Origin: Bacillota bacterium
GTDB taxonomy: Bacteria; Bacillota_I; Bacilli_A; RF39; UBA660
DNA length: 25,402 nt
NCBI GenBank assembly: GCA_003524085.1
Contig: DOEC01000004.1
Coordinates: 1-25,402, forward strand
Direction of reading: 5' to 3'
Shown here: positions 7,771 to 16,115 of the stretch, piece after piece
Numbering within the stretch: the first letter of the stretch is position 1
Layout of the letters: each line of letters begins with the position of its first letter
Notes under the pieces: model-generated
Database searches by the model: none
What the model was told of the DNA's origin: nothing
What the model saw: the letters and a program-made list of their open reading frames with translations, nothing else
Position numbers and translations under genes: made by a program

Positions 7771-9445
7771 ACATTTCGCTAGGAAGCTCAATGATTAGTA
7801 AATCTAGGCATTCCTTTAATACATTAAATGATAAATCTAATATATTTAAATAATCATTTTTCATTGTTTCGTCTTCTATCTTACTTATATTAATATTTTG
7901 ATAGAAACTATTTAGTAAGTTAGCTAAATCATAAACATACTCTGCTATTACAGAAGGTAATCTATCTTCTATAGCTTTGTCTAAATATTTGTTAAAGTCA
8001 AGTAGTTTAAGTCTTAAATTCTTGTCTATATCATTATAAATAGTATCACTTACATTACCCTTGTTAAATGTATTTGTTGTAAGTATCTTTCTAATACGAA
8101 GTGCACTATAAAGGATATAAGGACCAGTTTTACCACTTACTTCACTAAATTTAGCTATATCAAAGTTATAACTTTTTTCTCTGTTATTTTGTAAATCTGC
8201 ATATTTAATAATTGAATTAACTATTTTATCTAAGTCAACACTACTCATATTCTTATTTTCTTCACGTTTACTTAAGAATATTTCTTTAGTATTATTTATT
8301 AACTCATCTAATTTTAAAGTTTCACCACTTCTTGTTTTAAATGGTTTACCATCACTTCCGTTAATAGTACCAAATGCAATGTGTTCTAAATTATTAGTAT
8401 AACCTAACATCTGTGCAATTCTAAATACTCCTTCAAAGTGTAAACTTTGTCTAGCATCCACTACGTATAGTATGTATTTAGGGTCATACTTTTCTACTCT
8501 TTGCATTATTGTAGCCAAGTCAGTTGTTGCATATATTGCTGAACCATCACTTTTTTCTACTATTACTGGTGGCATTTCTTTTTTATCAGTATCTCTTTTA
8601 ATGTTAACTATTTTAGCTCCTTGGTCCACTACAACTAAGTTTCTGCTTTCTAGTTCATTCATTAACTTAGGAATGTAAGGCTCACTATCACTCTCTCCTA
8701 GCCATAAGTCAAAGCTTACTCCTAGATAGTCATATAATCTTTTAATATCATTAACACTAACTTCTTTAATTTTCTTATAGTATTCTTTATATTCAGCGTT
8801 ACCTTTTTGTAGTTCACTGGTAATTCTTTTACATTCATTATATACTTCTTCGTCACTTTTAGCTAATGCACTCATCTGTGGGTATATTCTATTTAATAAG
8901 TCTATATTTAATTCACTTAGTGGAATATTTTCTTTTTTAAGTCCATAAATTACTTCACCTATTTGTAAACCATAATCTCCTAAATGAACATCTCCAATTG
9001 TTTTATACCCTTTTAAATTTAAAATTCTTTTTATACTTTCTCCAATAATTGCAGGTCTTAAGTGTCCAATGTGTAAAGGTTTAGCAACATTAGGTCCACC
9101 ATAATCTAAAAAATACACGTCATTACTTGTAGTCTTTTCAACAAAACCGTTTGTGATGTATCCATTAATGTGCTTGTTAATTAGTTTATCACTTACAAAT
9201 AAGTTAATAAATCCAGGCATAACAAATTCAACTTTAGAAAAATAGTCACTAACATTATCGTTTTCATTAATTTTGCTAGCTAACATTTCTCCAATTTCTT
9301 TAGGCGCAACGTGTTTATCTTTTGCTATTTGAAAGACACTGTTGATTTGAAAGTCAGCCTTATCACTACTAGATACTTTTAGGTAGTCACCTAATTCTAA
9401 TTCTTCAAATATTGGTTTTAAAAATTTAATGATATCATTTAACAT
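7769..9445 (-). CDS. argS: Arginyl-tRNA synthetase
   Basis: This 558-residue class I enzyme charges tRNA-Arg with arginine using ATP. An N-terminal additional domain of about 105 residues precedes the catalytic domain, which starts with LDYGGPNVAKPLHIGHLRPA; the HIGH box is at 125-128. The KMSKS site is the degenerate form usual for ArgS (GKPFKTRSGETLKLDEL). TGPYILYSALRIRKI and the helical C-terminal DALR anticodon-binding domain follow. The length is normal. The start at 9445 has an AGAGGG ribosome site and a promoter 26 bases upstream. No T-box leader is possible, since only about 55 bases separate it from the preceding gene. This is a housekeeping gene and a useful phylogenetic marker for the window. 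Confidence 0.96.
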   Translation of the reverse strand: MLNDIIKFLKPIFEELELGDYLKVSSSDKADFQINSVFQIAKDKHVAPKEIGEMLASKINENDNVSDYFSKVEFVMPGFINLFVSDKLINKHINGYITNGFVEKTTSNDVYFLDYGGPNVAKPLHIGHLRPAIIGESIKRILNLKGYKTIGDVHLGDYGLQIGEVIYGLKKENIPLSELNIDLLNRIYPQMSALAKSDEEVYNECKRITSELQKGNAEYKEYYKKIKEVSVNDIKRLYDYLGVSFDLWLGESDSEPYIPKLMNELESRNLVVVDQGAKIVNIKRDTDKKEMPPVIVEKSDGSAIYATTDLATIMQRVEKYDPKYILYVVDARQSLHFEGVFRIAQMLGYTNNLEHIAFGTINGSDGKPFKTRSGETLKLDELINNTKEIFLSKREENKNMSSVDLDKIVNSIIKYADLQNNREKSYNFDIAKFSEVSGKTGPYILYSALRIRKILTTNTFNKGNVSDTIYNDIDKNLRLKLLDFNKYLDKAIEDRLPSVIAEYVYDLANLLNSFYQNINISKIEDETMKNDYLNILDLSFNVLKECLDLLIIELPSEM

Positions 9446-9470
9446 ATAAATCCCTCTTTCTTGTATTTAA

Positions 9471-9499
9471 TTATACACAATACTCGTGTTAAAGTAAAC
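9471..9499 (-). promoter_or_regulatory. Promoter of argS
   Basis: TTTACT (9499-9494), 17 bases, TATAAT (9476-9471). The -35 matches consensus at four of six positions. It lies immediately after the stop of the histidine kinase gene; no terminator separates them. Confidence 0.7.
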
Positions 9500-9501
9500 T
9501 A

Positions 9502-10695
9502 TTATTTGAAATATTTAATTTTAAAAATTGTATACTCATTCTTCTTACTTTCCACACTTATTTTACCATTATCCATTAAAATTATCTTTTTAGCAAGAGA
9601 AAGCCCTATTCCTGCACTATTAGTGCTACTATTTTCTCCCCTATAAAATCTATTGAATATGTTTTTTAAGTCATTTTTAGAAATTCCAATTCCATAGTCT
9701 TTTATTATAAGTGTAGTATAAAGCTTGTTATCGTTTACAGTAATATCAATTTTACCAAATTCTTTAGAATACTCTACTTCATTTTTTAATATATTACTTA
9801 TTGCTTCCACTTCAAAGTTATAGTCACATTTAATTAACACATCTTCTTTTATATCCAAGTTAACTTTAACATTTTTTAAGTCCATTATCATGCTTACATT
9901 TTCAATAGATTTTTCAAGTATACCTTTTAAACTATTATATTTTCTATCAAACTTAATAGCGTTTACTTCAAACATAGATAACTTTAACATAGTATTAACT
10001 AAATTATTAATTTTACTTATCTCTCTATTTATATCTTTTAAAAAACTTTCTCTTAACTTGTTATCCATATTGGGATTATCTATTAAATTATCTAGTATTA
10101 TACTAATAGATGCAAGTGGTGTCTTTAACTGATGTGAAGTGTCTTCTATAAACTCTTTTATACTTAGTTTATCTTTTAGGGAATTCTCTGCACTTTCTTT
10201 AAGCATTATTGTTGTTTTATATAATTCACTTTTAAGTATAGAAGTATCGTCTTCTACATTATCTTTCATATCTAACACATAATTTTTATTATTAATTTCT
10301 TTAATTAAATCAGTCAACTCTTCTATTTTCTTATTTTTATATGACTTTAATATCAAATTATATATTATTATAAACAAAGATAAACAAGTTACTATAATAT
10401 TCAAAATTATTAAGTATTTTAAGTTATCATTTTTCATTTTTAAACTAATAAAATCACTTATATCTATTCCGTATTTACTTAAACTTGTCTCTTTTAATTC
10501 ACTACTATTTAATTCTTTTATTATATCTTCAACAACTACATCTGAGTACTTATTTTCTACTAAATTAACCATATTATTAATTATTAAATTTGTACTTCTT
10601 TTAACGTTATTTGAGTAACTTATAAAAAATATATTTAAAGAAACACTAATAAACAATATTAAACCACATAAATAAACTAAAACTTTCTTATTCAT
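9502..10695 (-). CDS. Sensor histidine kinase of the ABC-transporter-linked two-component system
   Basis: The product has 397 residues. A first membrane helix (5-27), an external loop of about 65 residues, and a second helix (93-117) give the classical two-TM sensor layout. After a linker come the H box DTSHQLKTPLASI with His188, and an ATPase domain with N box NILKNEVEYS, G1 DYGIGIS and G2 SAGIGLSLAKK. The DTSHQLKTPL form of the H box is typical of kinases paired with OmpR-type regulators in Firmicutes. The gene overlaps the end of the response regulator gene by eight bases, so the two are coupled. With the adjacent ABC transporter it probably senses an antimicrobial peptide or envelope stress; this is inferred from context. 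Confidence 0.9.
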   Translation of the reverse strand: MNKKVLVYLCGLILFISVSLNIFFISYSNNVKRSTNLIINNMVNLVENKYSDVVVEDIIKELNSSELKETSLSKYGIDISDFISLKMKNDNLKYLIILNIIVTCLSLFIIIYNLILKSYKNKKIEELTDLIKEINNKNYVLDMKDNVEDDTSILKSELYKTTIMLKESAENSLKDKLSIKEFIEDTSHQLKTPLASISIILDNLIDNPNMDNKLRESFLKDINREISKINNLVNTMLKLSMFEVNAIKFDRKYNSLKGILEKSIENVSMIMDLKNVKVNLDIKEDVLIKCDYNFEVEAISNILKNEVEYSKEFGKIDITVNDNKLYTTLIIKDYGIGISKNDLKNIFNRFYRGENSSTNSAGIGLSLAKKIILMDNGKISVESKKNEYTIFKIKYFK

Positions 10696-11326
10696 CTATT
10701 CTATAACCTACTCCCTTAACTGTTTTAATTAAATCTACTCCTAGTTTCTCTCTTATTCTTTTTAAGTAAACTGTAAGAGTGTTATCATTTACATCATTTC
10801 CAGTAATATCCCAAATATAATTTATTATGTAGTCTCTTGTTACAACTTTATTAATACTTTTAAAAAGCAAGCCTAATATTTTAATTTCTAAACTAGTTAA
10901 ATTAACTAAATTACCATCATTATATACTTCCATTTTATCAAAATCAAAAGTAATATTTTTAACTTTCACTACATTTTCTTTTTTTATGTATTTATTAATT
11001 TTAGCAAGCAATACTCTTGTACTAAATGGTTTAGTTATATAATCTACTGCACCCAAGTTAAGCCCTTTTACCACATCATCTTCTAAACTCTTTGCAGTTA
11101 AGAATATCGTAGGAATATTCTTATTAAAAAGCATATCTTTATAAAAGTCAAATCCACTTCCATCAGGTAAACTTACATCTAATAAGATTAATTTATAATG
11201 AGCTAGTGTTAAATCATAAGCATCTGTTAAATTATTTACAGTTTTAACAGTTAACCCGTTTGTTTCAAAAGTATAAGTTAGCGCTTTTGTTATTGTTAAG
11301 TTGTCTTCAATTAAAAGTATATCCAT
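10688..11326 (-). CDS. OmpR/PhoB-family response regulator
   Basis: The product has 212 residues: a receiver domain (1-118) with acidic pocket E7-D8, phospho-acceptor D50 (LLDVSLPDGSG), T77 and K99 (TKPF), and a winged-helix DNA-binding domain (about 122-212) with the recognition segment NTLTVYLKRIREKLG and the C-terminal hairpin VKGVGYRID. The ribosome site is AGAAGGAGG. It overlaps the kinase gene, and a promoter with an extended -10 lies upstream, so regulator and kinase can be made independently of the transporter. Its likely binding site is the tandem 9-bp repeat before the ABC ATPase gene at 14712-14731. Confidence 0.92.
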   Translation of the reverse strand: MDILLIEDNLTITKALTYTFETNGLTVKTVNNLTDAYDLTLAHYKLILLDVSLPDGSGFDFYKDMLFNKNIPTIFLTAKSLEDDVVKGLNLGAVDYITKPFSTRVLLAKINKYIKKENVVKVKNITFDFDKMEVYNDGNLVNLTSLEIKILGLLFKSINKVVTRDYIINYIWDITGNDVNDNTLTVYLKRIREKLGVDLIKTVKGVGYRIDE

Positions 11327-11342
11327 AGTTTCCTCCTTCTAA

Positions 11343-11351
11343 ATTATACCA
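11343..11351 (-). promoter_or_regulatory. Extended -10 promoter of the response regulator gene
   Basis: TGG-TATAAT (11351-11343) lies just before the regulator's ribosome site. No convincing -35 box is seen, which is common for extended -10 promoters. Confidence 0.55.
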
Positions 11352-11400
11352 TATTTTTTACTTTTCAGCGAATTATTGGCTTTTCACTCGTCATATTGTG

Positions 11401-11424
11401 AAAAAAGAACACTTTAAATGTTCT
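11401..11424 (-). terminator. Terminator between the ABC permease and the response regulator gene
   Basis: AGAACA/TGTTCT arms (11424-11419 and 11411-11406), extendable by one G-U pair, are followed by T residues (11406-11401). The permease stop (11416-11414) lies in the loop. The short stem suggests partial termination. Confidence 0.6.
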
Positions 11425-14002
11425 CATTTCTAATAGTTTCTATTATATTACCCTTATTTGCTTTTTTAGAACTATAATTATTAAGCCACACTATAAGTAA
11501 ACAAACAATAGCAATACTAACTATAATTCCTTTAAATGGAACTTTATAACTAAATAATACTTGATTAGTAAATCCTTTAAATATCAAATATGAAAGTAAT
11601 ACTCCAATAGGAATACCTATTAATAATGACTTAAATATATAGAAGAAACTCTCTAAGAAAATCATTCTATTAAATTCATTACTAGTCATACCTATACTTT
11701 TTAAAGTTGCAAATTCTCTTTTTCTTAAAGTCATATTAGTAGTTATAGTATTAAATATATTAGTAATACCAATTAGTGAGATAACTATAATAAATCCATA
11801 TAAGAATATAGCAATAACTGTATAAATAGACTTCATCTGTTTAACACTCGCATCAACATTATTAACATAGCATCCTTCAGTATCCTTGCACATCTTATCA
11901 ATATCACTTTGTAGTTTATCAGGGTCTTTACTTTCTACATACAAACTAACACTTTCTAATTTATCTAGTTTTTCCATATACTCGTCACTTACTACCATTA
12001 CAAGTGAGCCATAATTATTTTCATAACCAAATGGTCTAATACTTGTAACACTAGCAAGTTCCATATCAAAGGTTTTATCTTCTTTCATACTAGTAAAGTT
12101 AATTATATCTCCTTTTTTATTATCAGTCATATTATAACTAACTTCAAGTTTCTTTTTTGTATCATACCCAATATTATTGTCTATTAAAATACCTTTATCT
12201 TTAACACTATTATAGTTAAGTCCAAGTTTACTAATATACCTTAAATATTCTTCTTTACCAACAGATATTAATATAACTGAATTAAGTATTGGCTCTTCTT
12301 CACTCATATAGGCATTATATTTTTTAAAATCCTTACTTGCTTTAAAGTTACCAGTTGCTGTACTCATTCTAACAACAGAATACTTTTTAACATTATCATG
12401 CTTACTAAAGTTTAAAACGTTATTATAGTTTAAATTATAATCTTTTGTATATGAAGTATAAACTAAATTATAAGTATAATCTCCTTTTGCCATTTTAACT
12501 ACATCAAATGCAGTATTAACAAAATATGATAGAGCAATATAAACACTTACAGACATTACTATTGATACTATAGTTGTTCTATATTTTTTCTTATTTCTCT
12601 TAATGTTTTTATAAGACACTACCCCACCTATACCAAATAGTTTATTAATAAATTTAGGAGTTTTAAGTTTCTTACTATTAACTAAAATATCATTATTTCC
12701 TCTTATTAGAACCATTGGACTAGTCTTACTTGCTATTTTAGCACCTTTCTTACTAGACATAAATATTGTTACTATGCTAAGTATGATACTAATTACTATA
12801 GATAAATAACTTATTTTAAAAATTAAGTACTCATTACCTACAAACATATTTTTAATAAAGAAGTTAACTACATGTATTAATATGAAACTAGCAAGTACTC
12901 CAGAAATTACTCCAATAGGTATACCAACACACCCCAGTAAAAATGCTTCATAATATACACTTTTCTTGATTTGAGAAGTTGTAGCACCAACACTTTTTAG
13001 TATTCCATATTCTTTAGTTTTCTCTGTTATTGAAATATTAAAACTATTTTTAATACAATATACACTAGTTACTATAATTATCACTGTAACAATAGAGCTT
13101 AACACTAAAAGTGCTTTCATTGAGCTATCACCATATGCATTTGTCTCAAGCATTACCAAATATCTATTAACATCAAATGTATACTTACTTTTCGCTAGTT
13201 CTTTTTCTGAAATTTCTACGTAGTTAGGGTCAAGCGTAATATCTTTTTCAAGCAGTTTTGCATCCACCCCTAAAATACCAGCAGTAACTTTATATTGATT
13301 TTTAAGTCCATCTTTTGTATATCTAGCAAATACTTTATAATTCTTTACTCCACTAGCATTAGTTGTTATAAATGTATACCCAGGAGAAGAAAAAGGCTCT
13401 AAAGCGGTAGATGGTCTTTCAAATATTCCTACTACTTTATAAGTAACTGAAACCGTATTTTCTATAGTTTCGTTGTTTGTTTCTTCATATGGATTATTTT
13501 GACCCAAAGCGTAGCCTTCACTCATTCTTGAACCTACTTCTAGTGTAATAGTATCTCCCACCTTCAAATCAACCTTACCATTGTTTCTTAAGTGTCTTGG
13601 TATAATTATCTCATTATTATTTTTTGGTAACTCTCCATCAGTAAGTTCAATTAAAACACTATTAAAATCATTTTTATCAATAGTTATTACATAAGCATAA
13701 GGTTTATATTCATTTTCAGTGTTTATTTTAGCATATCCTAAAGTACCTACTTTATAAAAATTCTCTATACTTCTATTATTTTCAAAAATACTGAGGTCAT
13801 TACTTTGAACACCATCAAAACTATAATGAAAGTCACCATTTATATGTTTCTCTAAATTTATTATACTCTCTTTAAAACTAACAACTAGTGAACTAAGTGC
13901 AGTTATTAAAGCAACTGAAAGTATTATACCAATTATTGTAACTATGTTTTTTCTTTTGTTAAGTTGTAAGTTTTTATATGCAATATTTTTTAAAATATTC
14001 AT
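11414..14002 (-). CDS. FtsX/MacB-type ABC transporter permease
   Basis: This 862-residue membrane protein appears to be an internal duplication of an FtsX-type unit. Helix 1 (20-42) is followed by an external domain of about 240 residues, then three helices near 290-315, 345-375 and 390-412. A second unit repeats this: helix near 470-495, an external domain of about 230 residues, then helices near 725-752, 780-805 and 825-848. The segments before helices 1 and 5 (YKNLQLNKRKN and YKNIKRNKKKYRT) and the conserved KSVGATTSQI and KSIGMTSNEF loops mark the two halves. Such transporters act as mechanotransmitters, export or remove peptides and lipids, or signal to a kinase. Its start overlaps the ATPase stop by four bases. 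Together with the downstream regulator and kinase it resembles antimicrobial-peptide resistance modules; the substrate is unknown. Confidence 0.88.
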   Translation of the reverse strand: MNILKNIAYKNLQLNKRKNIVTIIGIILSVALITALSSLVVSFKESIINLEKHINGDFHYSFDGVQSNDLSIFENNRSIENFYKVGTLGYAKINTENEYKPYAYVITIDKNDFNSVLIELTDGELPKNNNEIIIPRHLRNNGKVDLKVGDTITLEVGSRMSEGYALGQNNPYEETNNETIENTVSVTYKVVGIFERPSTALEPFSSPGYTFITTNASGVKNYKVFARYTKDGLKNQYKVTAGILGVDAKLLEKDITLDPNYVEISEKELAKSKYTFDVNRYLVMLETNAYGDSSMKALLVLSSIVTVIIIVTSVYCIKNSFNISITEKTKEYGILKSVGATTSQIKKSVYYEAFLLGCVGIPIGVISGVLASFILIHVVNFFIKNMFVGNEYLIFKISYLSIVISIILSIVTIFMSSKKGAKIASKTSPMVLIRGNNDILVNSKKLKTPKFINKLFGIGGVVSYKNIKRNKKKYRTTIVSIVMSVSVYIALSYFVNTAFDVVKMAKGDYTYNLVYTSYTKDYNLNYNNVLNFSKHDNVKKYSVVRMSTATGNFKASKDFKKYNAYMSEEEPILNSVILISVGKEEYLRYISKLGLNYNSVKDKGILIDNNIGYDTKKKLEVSYNMTDNKKGDIINFTSMKEDKTFDMELASVTSIRPFGYENNYGSLVMVVSDEYMEKLDKLESVSLYVESKDPDKLQSDIDKMCKDTEGCYVNNVDASVKQMKSIYTVIAIFLYGFIIVISLIGITNIFNTITTNMTLRKREFATLKSIGMTSNEFNRMIFLESFFYIFKSLLIGIPIGVLLSYLIFKGFTNQVLFSYKVPFKGIIVSIAIVCLLIVWLNNYSSKKANKGNIIETIRNENI

Positions 14003-14673
14003 TTTTCTTCACCCACAATACGCCCATCTGCTATTTCTATAATTTTATCAGCTACTTTAGCAAGTTCTAAGTTATGTGTAATCATTATAATAGTTTGTTT
14101 CATTTCTTTATTAGACTTTTTAAGAAGTGATACTATTTCTTCACTAGCCTTTGTATCCAAGTTTCCAGTTGGCTCATCTGCTAATACAATTGCTGGTCTT
14201 GAAATTAAAGCACGTCCAATACTTGTTCTTTGTTGTTCTCCACCTGATAATTCGTTAGGCAAATGTTTACTGCGCTTGTCTAGTCCTAACATTTTAATAA
14301 GATTATCTACTTCTTCATCATTTACTCTTTTATTATCAAGTTCAAGTGGTAAAGTAATATTTTCTCTTACATTTAATATGGGTATTAAATTATAAAACTG
14401 GTATATTAGTCCTACTTGTCTTCTTCTAAATATTGCTAACTCATCATCATTCATTTTAAAAATATCCGTATCATTTATAAGAACCTTTCCACTTGTTGGT
14501 CTATCTACTCCACCAAGTAAATGTAAAAGTGTACTTTTTCCTGAACCAGATGCACCGACTATAGAAACGAACTCTCCTTTTTCAACACTAAAACTCACAT
14601 TATCTAAGGCAACTACTTTATTGTTACCACTTCCATAAACTTTAGTTAAATTTTCAACTCTTAATATTTCCAT
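13999..14673 (-). CDS. ABC transporter ATP-binding protein (MacB/LolD-type)
   Basis: The product has 224 residues from ATG 14673, chosen for its ribosome site (AAAGGAAGG) and because MEILRVENLTKVYGSG matches family N termini; the TTG at 14733 lies in the promoter's repeat region. All ATPase motifs are canonical: Walker A GASGSGKS (40-47), Q-loop YQFYNLIP, signature LSGGEQQR (142-149), Walker B IVLADEP (162-168), D-loop NLD and switch His200. It energises the FtsX-type permease encoded by the overlapping next gene. It contrasts sharply with the two degenerate ATPases at 21735-23335. Confidence 0.94.
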   Translation of the reverse strand: MEILRVENLTKVYGSGNNKVVALDNVSFSVEKGEFVSIVGASGSGKSTLLHLLGGVDRPTSGKVLINDTDIFKMNDDELAIFRRRQVGLIYQFYNLIPILNVRENITLPLELDNKRVNDEEVDNLIKMLGLDKRSKHLPNELSGGEQQRTSIGRALISRPAIVLADEPTGNLDTKASEEIVSLLKKSNKEMKQTIIMITHNLELAKVADKIIEIADGRIVGEEK

Positions 14674-14698
14674 AAATACCTTCCTTTCAAGTAACTTA

Positions 14699-14731
14699 AT
14701 TATACAACACTCAAAGTGACTACAAAGTGAC
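14699..14731 (-). promoter_or_regulatory. ABC transporter promoter with tandem operator-like repeat
   Basis: A TATAAT -10 box (14704-14699) is preceded by two perfect copies of GTCACTTTG (minus strand; 14731-14723 and 14720-14712) in the same orientation with an 11-base period, about one helical turn. The copies cover the place where a -35 box should be, and no good -35 is present. Tandem half-sites at this spacing are typical of OmpR-family activators, so this is probably where the downstream response regulator acts. Confidence 0.65.
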
Positions 14732-14795
14732 AAAATAATTTTTCAATTAAATATTAAATATTTTTTATATCATTTAATTATAGATATACTTTCAA

Positions 14796-14874
14796 AAAAA
14801 TGCACAATATTTTAAAAATATTGTGCATTTTTGGCTTTTCAGACCCTTGTTTTGCACAGTCATTGTGCATTTTT
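14796..14874. repeat. 79-bp MITE-like element, copy A (downstream of the class II fic gene)
   Basis: It is identical to copy B at 16019-16097 except for one base (T14832 versus C16055). The ends AAAAATGCACAAT and ATTGTGCATTTTT are perfect 13-bp terminal inverted repeats. Inside there are two hairpins: a near-perfect palindrome (arms 14801-14813 and 14815-14827) and a smaller one (14854-14859 with 14864-14869), joined by a conserved linker. Both hairpins end in T runs, so the element can serve as a terminator in either direction, including for the fic gene. Confidence 0.85.
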
Positions 14875-14893
14875 AAATGTAATAAAACAATGG

Positions 14894-15970
14894 TTATATA
14901 TCTTTACCAACGAAAACATTATAAATTTCGTTATATCTATAGCCTAATTTTGCATAATTGGAATCAGGCACTAATATATTAATTTCTACTAATTTATCAA
15001 TTAAATTTGAAACAGTATTTCTTGTTACCCCAGATTCTTCTTCTATTTCCTTTTTTGTAAAAACTATTTGTCTCATCATTGCAGGCATAATTCTATAAAC
15101 CGCATTACTTCTTAAAACCTCTAATTTTTTCATGTCTCTTGTATATATTTGTTTTATTCTATTAATTTTTGCAATATAATTATTACACTGCTCTATTACG
15201 CATTGTAAAAAGAACCTGATAAAACCTTCCATATTACCTTTTCTACTCTCATTTAAAAATTTTTGATAACTCGGTTTATATAACTCAATTACCTCAGATA
15301 AAAATAAAATTGGTTCATCTTCTGTCAATAACGCTAGTTGAATTGGTATTAATGCTCTACCAAGTCTACCATTTCCATCTCTATATGCGTGTATTGTTTC
15401 AAATTGAGAATGAGAGATTGCTAAGTTTATAAATAATGGGTCAATATATGCATCATTCATATATTCAAATAAATTTTCTAATAAAATAGGAACTTCTTCA
15501 GGTGCAGGTGGTACAAAAATCGCTTCTTCTATAGTACACCCTTTAGGTCCTATCCAGTTTTGTATATTTCTAATTTTTCCTGGTTCTTTTTCATTTCCTC
15601 TAACACTATCAAGTAGTATTTTATGAATATTATTTAAAAACTTAATATCTATTTTGTTATTATCTTTTAAATATTTTTTAGAATATTCTATAACTTCTTT
15701 TAAATTTTGTATTTCTAAATTATCGTCTGTTTTAGGCATATATTTCAAATAATACATATCGTCTTGAGATATTTGTGTACCTTCTATTTGCGTTGATTTT
15801 AAACTTTCACTTAAAATTATAGAATTTAAAAAAAATCTTGAATCAAATTGACTATTTTTTAGAATTGATTTATATTCTCCATATTTCAAATTAGCTTCTG
15901 AAATTAAATTTATTAGTTCTTTATCAATTTTATATTTAATTGGTAATTTACTTGCTTCAAATGGTTTCAT
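14894..15970 (-). CDS. Class II Fic protein (predicted AMP-transferase) with C-terminal winged helix
   Basis: The product has 358 residues. The N-terminal Fic-associated domain carries the inhibitory motif S59-TQI-E63-G64, matching (S/T)xxxE(G/N); its position before the Fic core defines class II. The catalytic motif is HAYRDGNGRLGR at 194-205, including His194, Asp198, Asn200, Arg202 and Arg205, with Tyr where many members have Phe. The flap region is CTIEEAIFVPPAPEEV. A C-terminal helix-turn-helix (about 305-335, TKKEIEEESGVTRNTVSNLIDKL in pieces) suggests DNA binding or self-regulation. Fic proteins move AMP to hydroxyl groups of target proteins; the inhibitory helix keeps the enzyme off in the resting state. 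The start has AGGTGA upstream and a TATGAT -10 at 15999-15994. The gene is bracketed by two 79-bp direct repeats, so it looks like an inserted cassette. Confidence 0.9.
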   Translation of the reverse strand: MKPFEASKLPIKYKIDKELINLISEANLKYGEYKSILKNSQFDSRFFLNSIILSESLKSTQIEGTQISQDDMYYLKYMPKTDDNLEIQNLKEVIEYSKKYLKDNNKIDIKFLNNIHKILLDSVRGNEKEPGKIRNIQNWIGPKGCTIEEAIFVPPAPEEVPILLENLFEYMNDAYIDPLFINLAISHSQFETIHAYRDGNGRLGRALIPIQLALLTEDEPILFLSEVIELYKPSYQKFLNESRKGNMEGFIRFFLQCVIEQCNNYIAKINRIKQIYTRDMKKLEVLRSNAVYRIMPAMMRQIVFTKKEIEEESGVTRNTVSNLIDKLVEINILVPDSNYAKLGYRYNEIYNVFVGKDI

Positions 15971-16018
15971 ATTTTATCACCTGATTAAAGTTTATCATAT
16001 TTTTTAAAAAATGTAAAC

Positions 16019-16097
16019 AAAAATGCACAATATTTTAAAAATATTGTGCATTTTCGGCTTTTCAGACCCTTGTTTTGCACAGTCATTGTGCATTTTT
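16019..16097. repeat. 79-bp MITE-like element, copy B (upstream of the class II fic gene)
   Basis: Direct-repeat partner of 14796-14874, same orientation, 78 of 79 bases identical, starting 1223 bases apart. It has the same 13-bp terminal inverted repeats and the same two internal hairpins. It lies 18 bases after the stop of the DUF4097-like gene, where it probably terminates that operon, and its minus-strand end abuts the fic promoter region. Confidence 0.85.
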
Positions 16098-16115
16098 ATA
16101 AAAAACTATGAATTT

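Noticed and set aside
9446..9501. T-box leader before argS
   Set aside because: The interval is about 55 bases, fully used by a promoter and ribosome site, far too short for a T-box.
11352..11400. Direct repeat (TGAAAAG twice, 19 bases apart) before the response regulator gene as an autoregulatory site
   Set aside because: The match is short, the spacing is not a multiple of a helical turn, and it does not resemble the GTCACTTTG sites.
14800..14982. Plus-strand small open frames starting in the 79-bp repeats (also at 16023-16217)
   Set aside because: They start inside a hairpin, lack ribosome sites, and the shared N-terminal sequence comes only from the repeat; their tails differ and run antisense to real genes.
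14796..16097. CRISPR array or integron attC sites
   Set aside because: Only two 79-bp copies 1.2 kb apart with a gene between, no spacers of regular size, no cas genes, and no integrase or attC core sites visible. A MITE-like or cassette repeat fits better.
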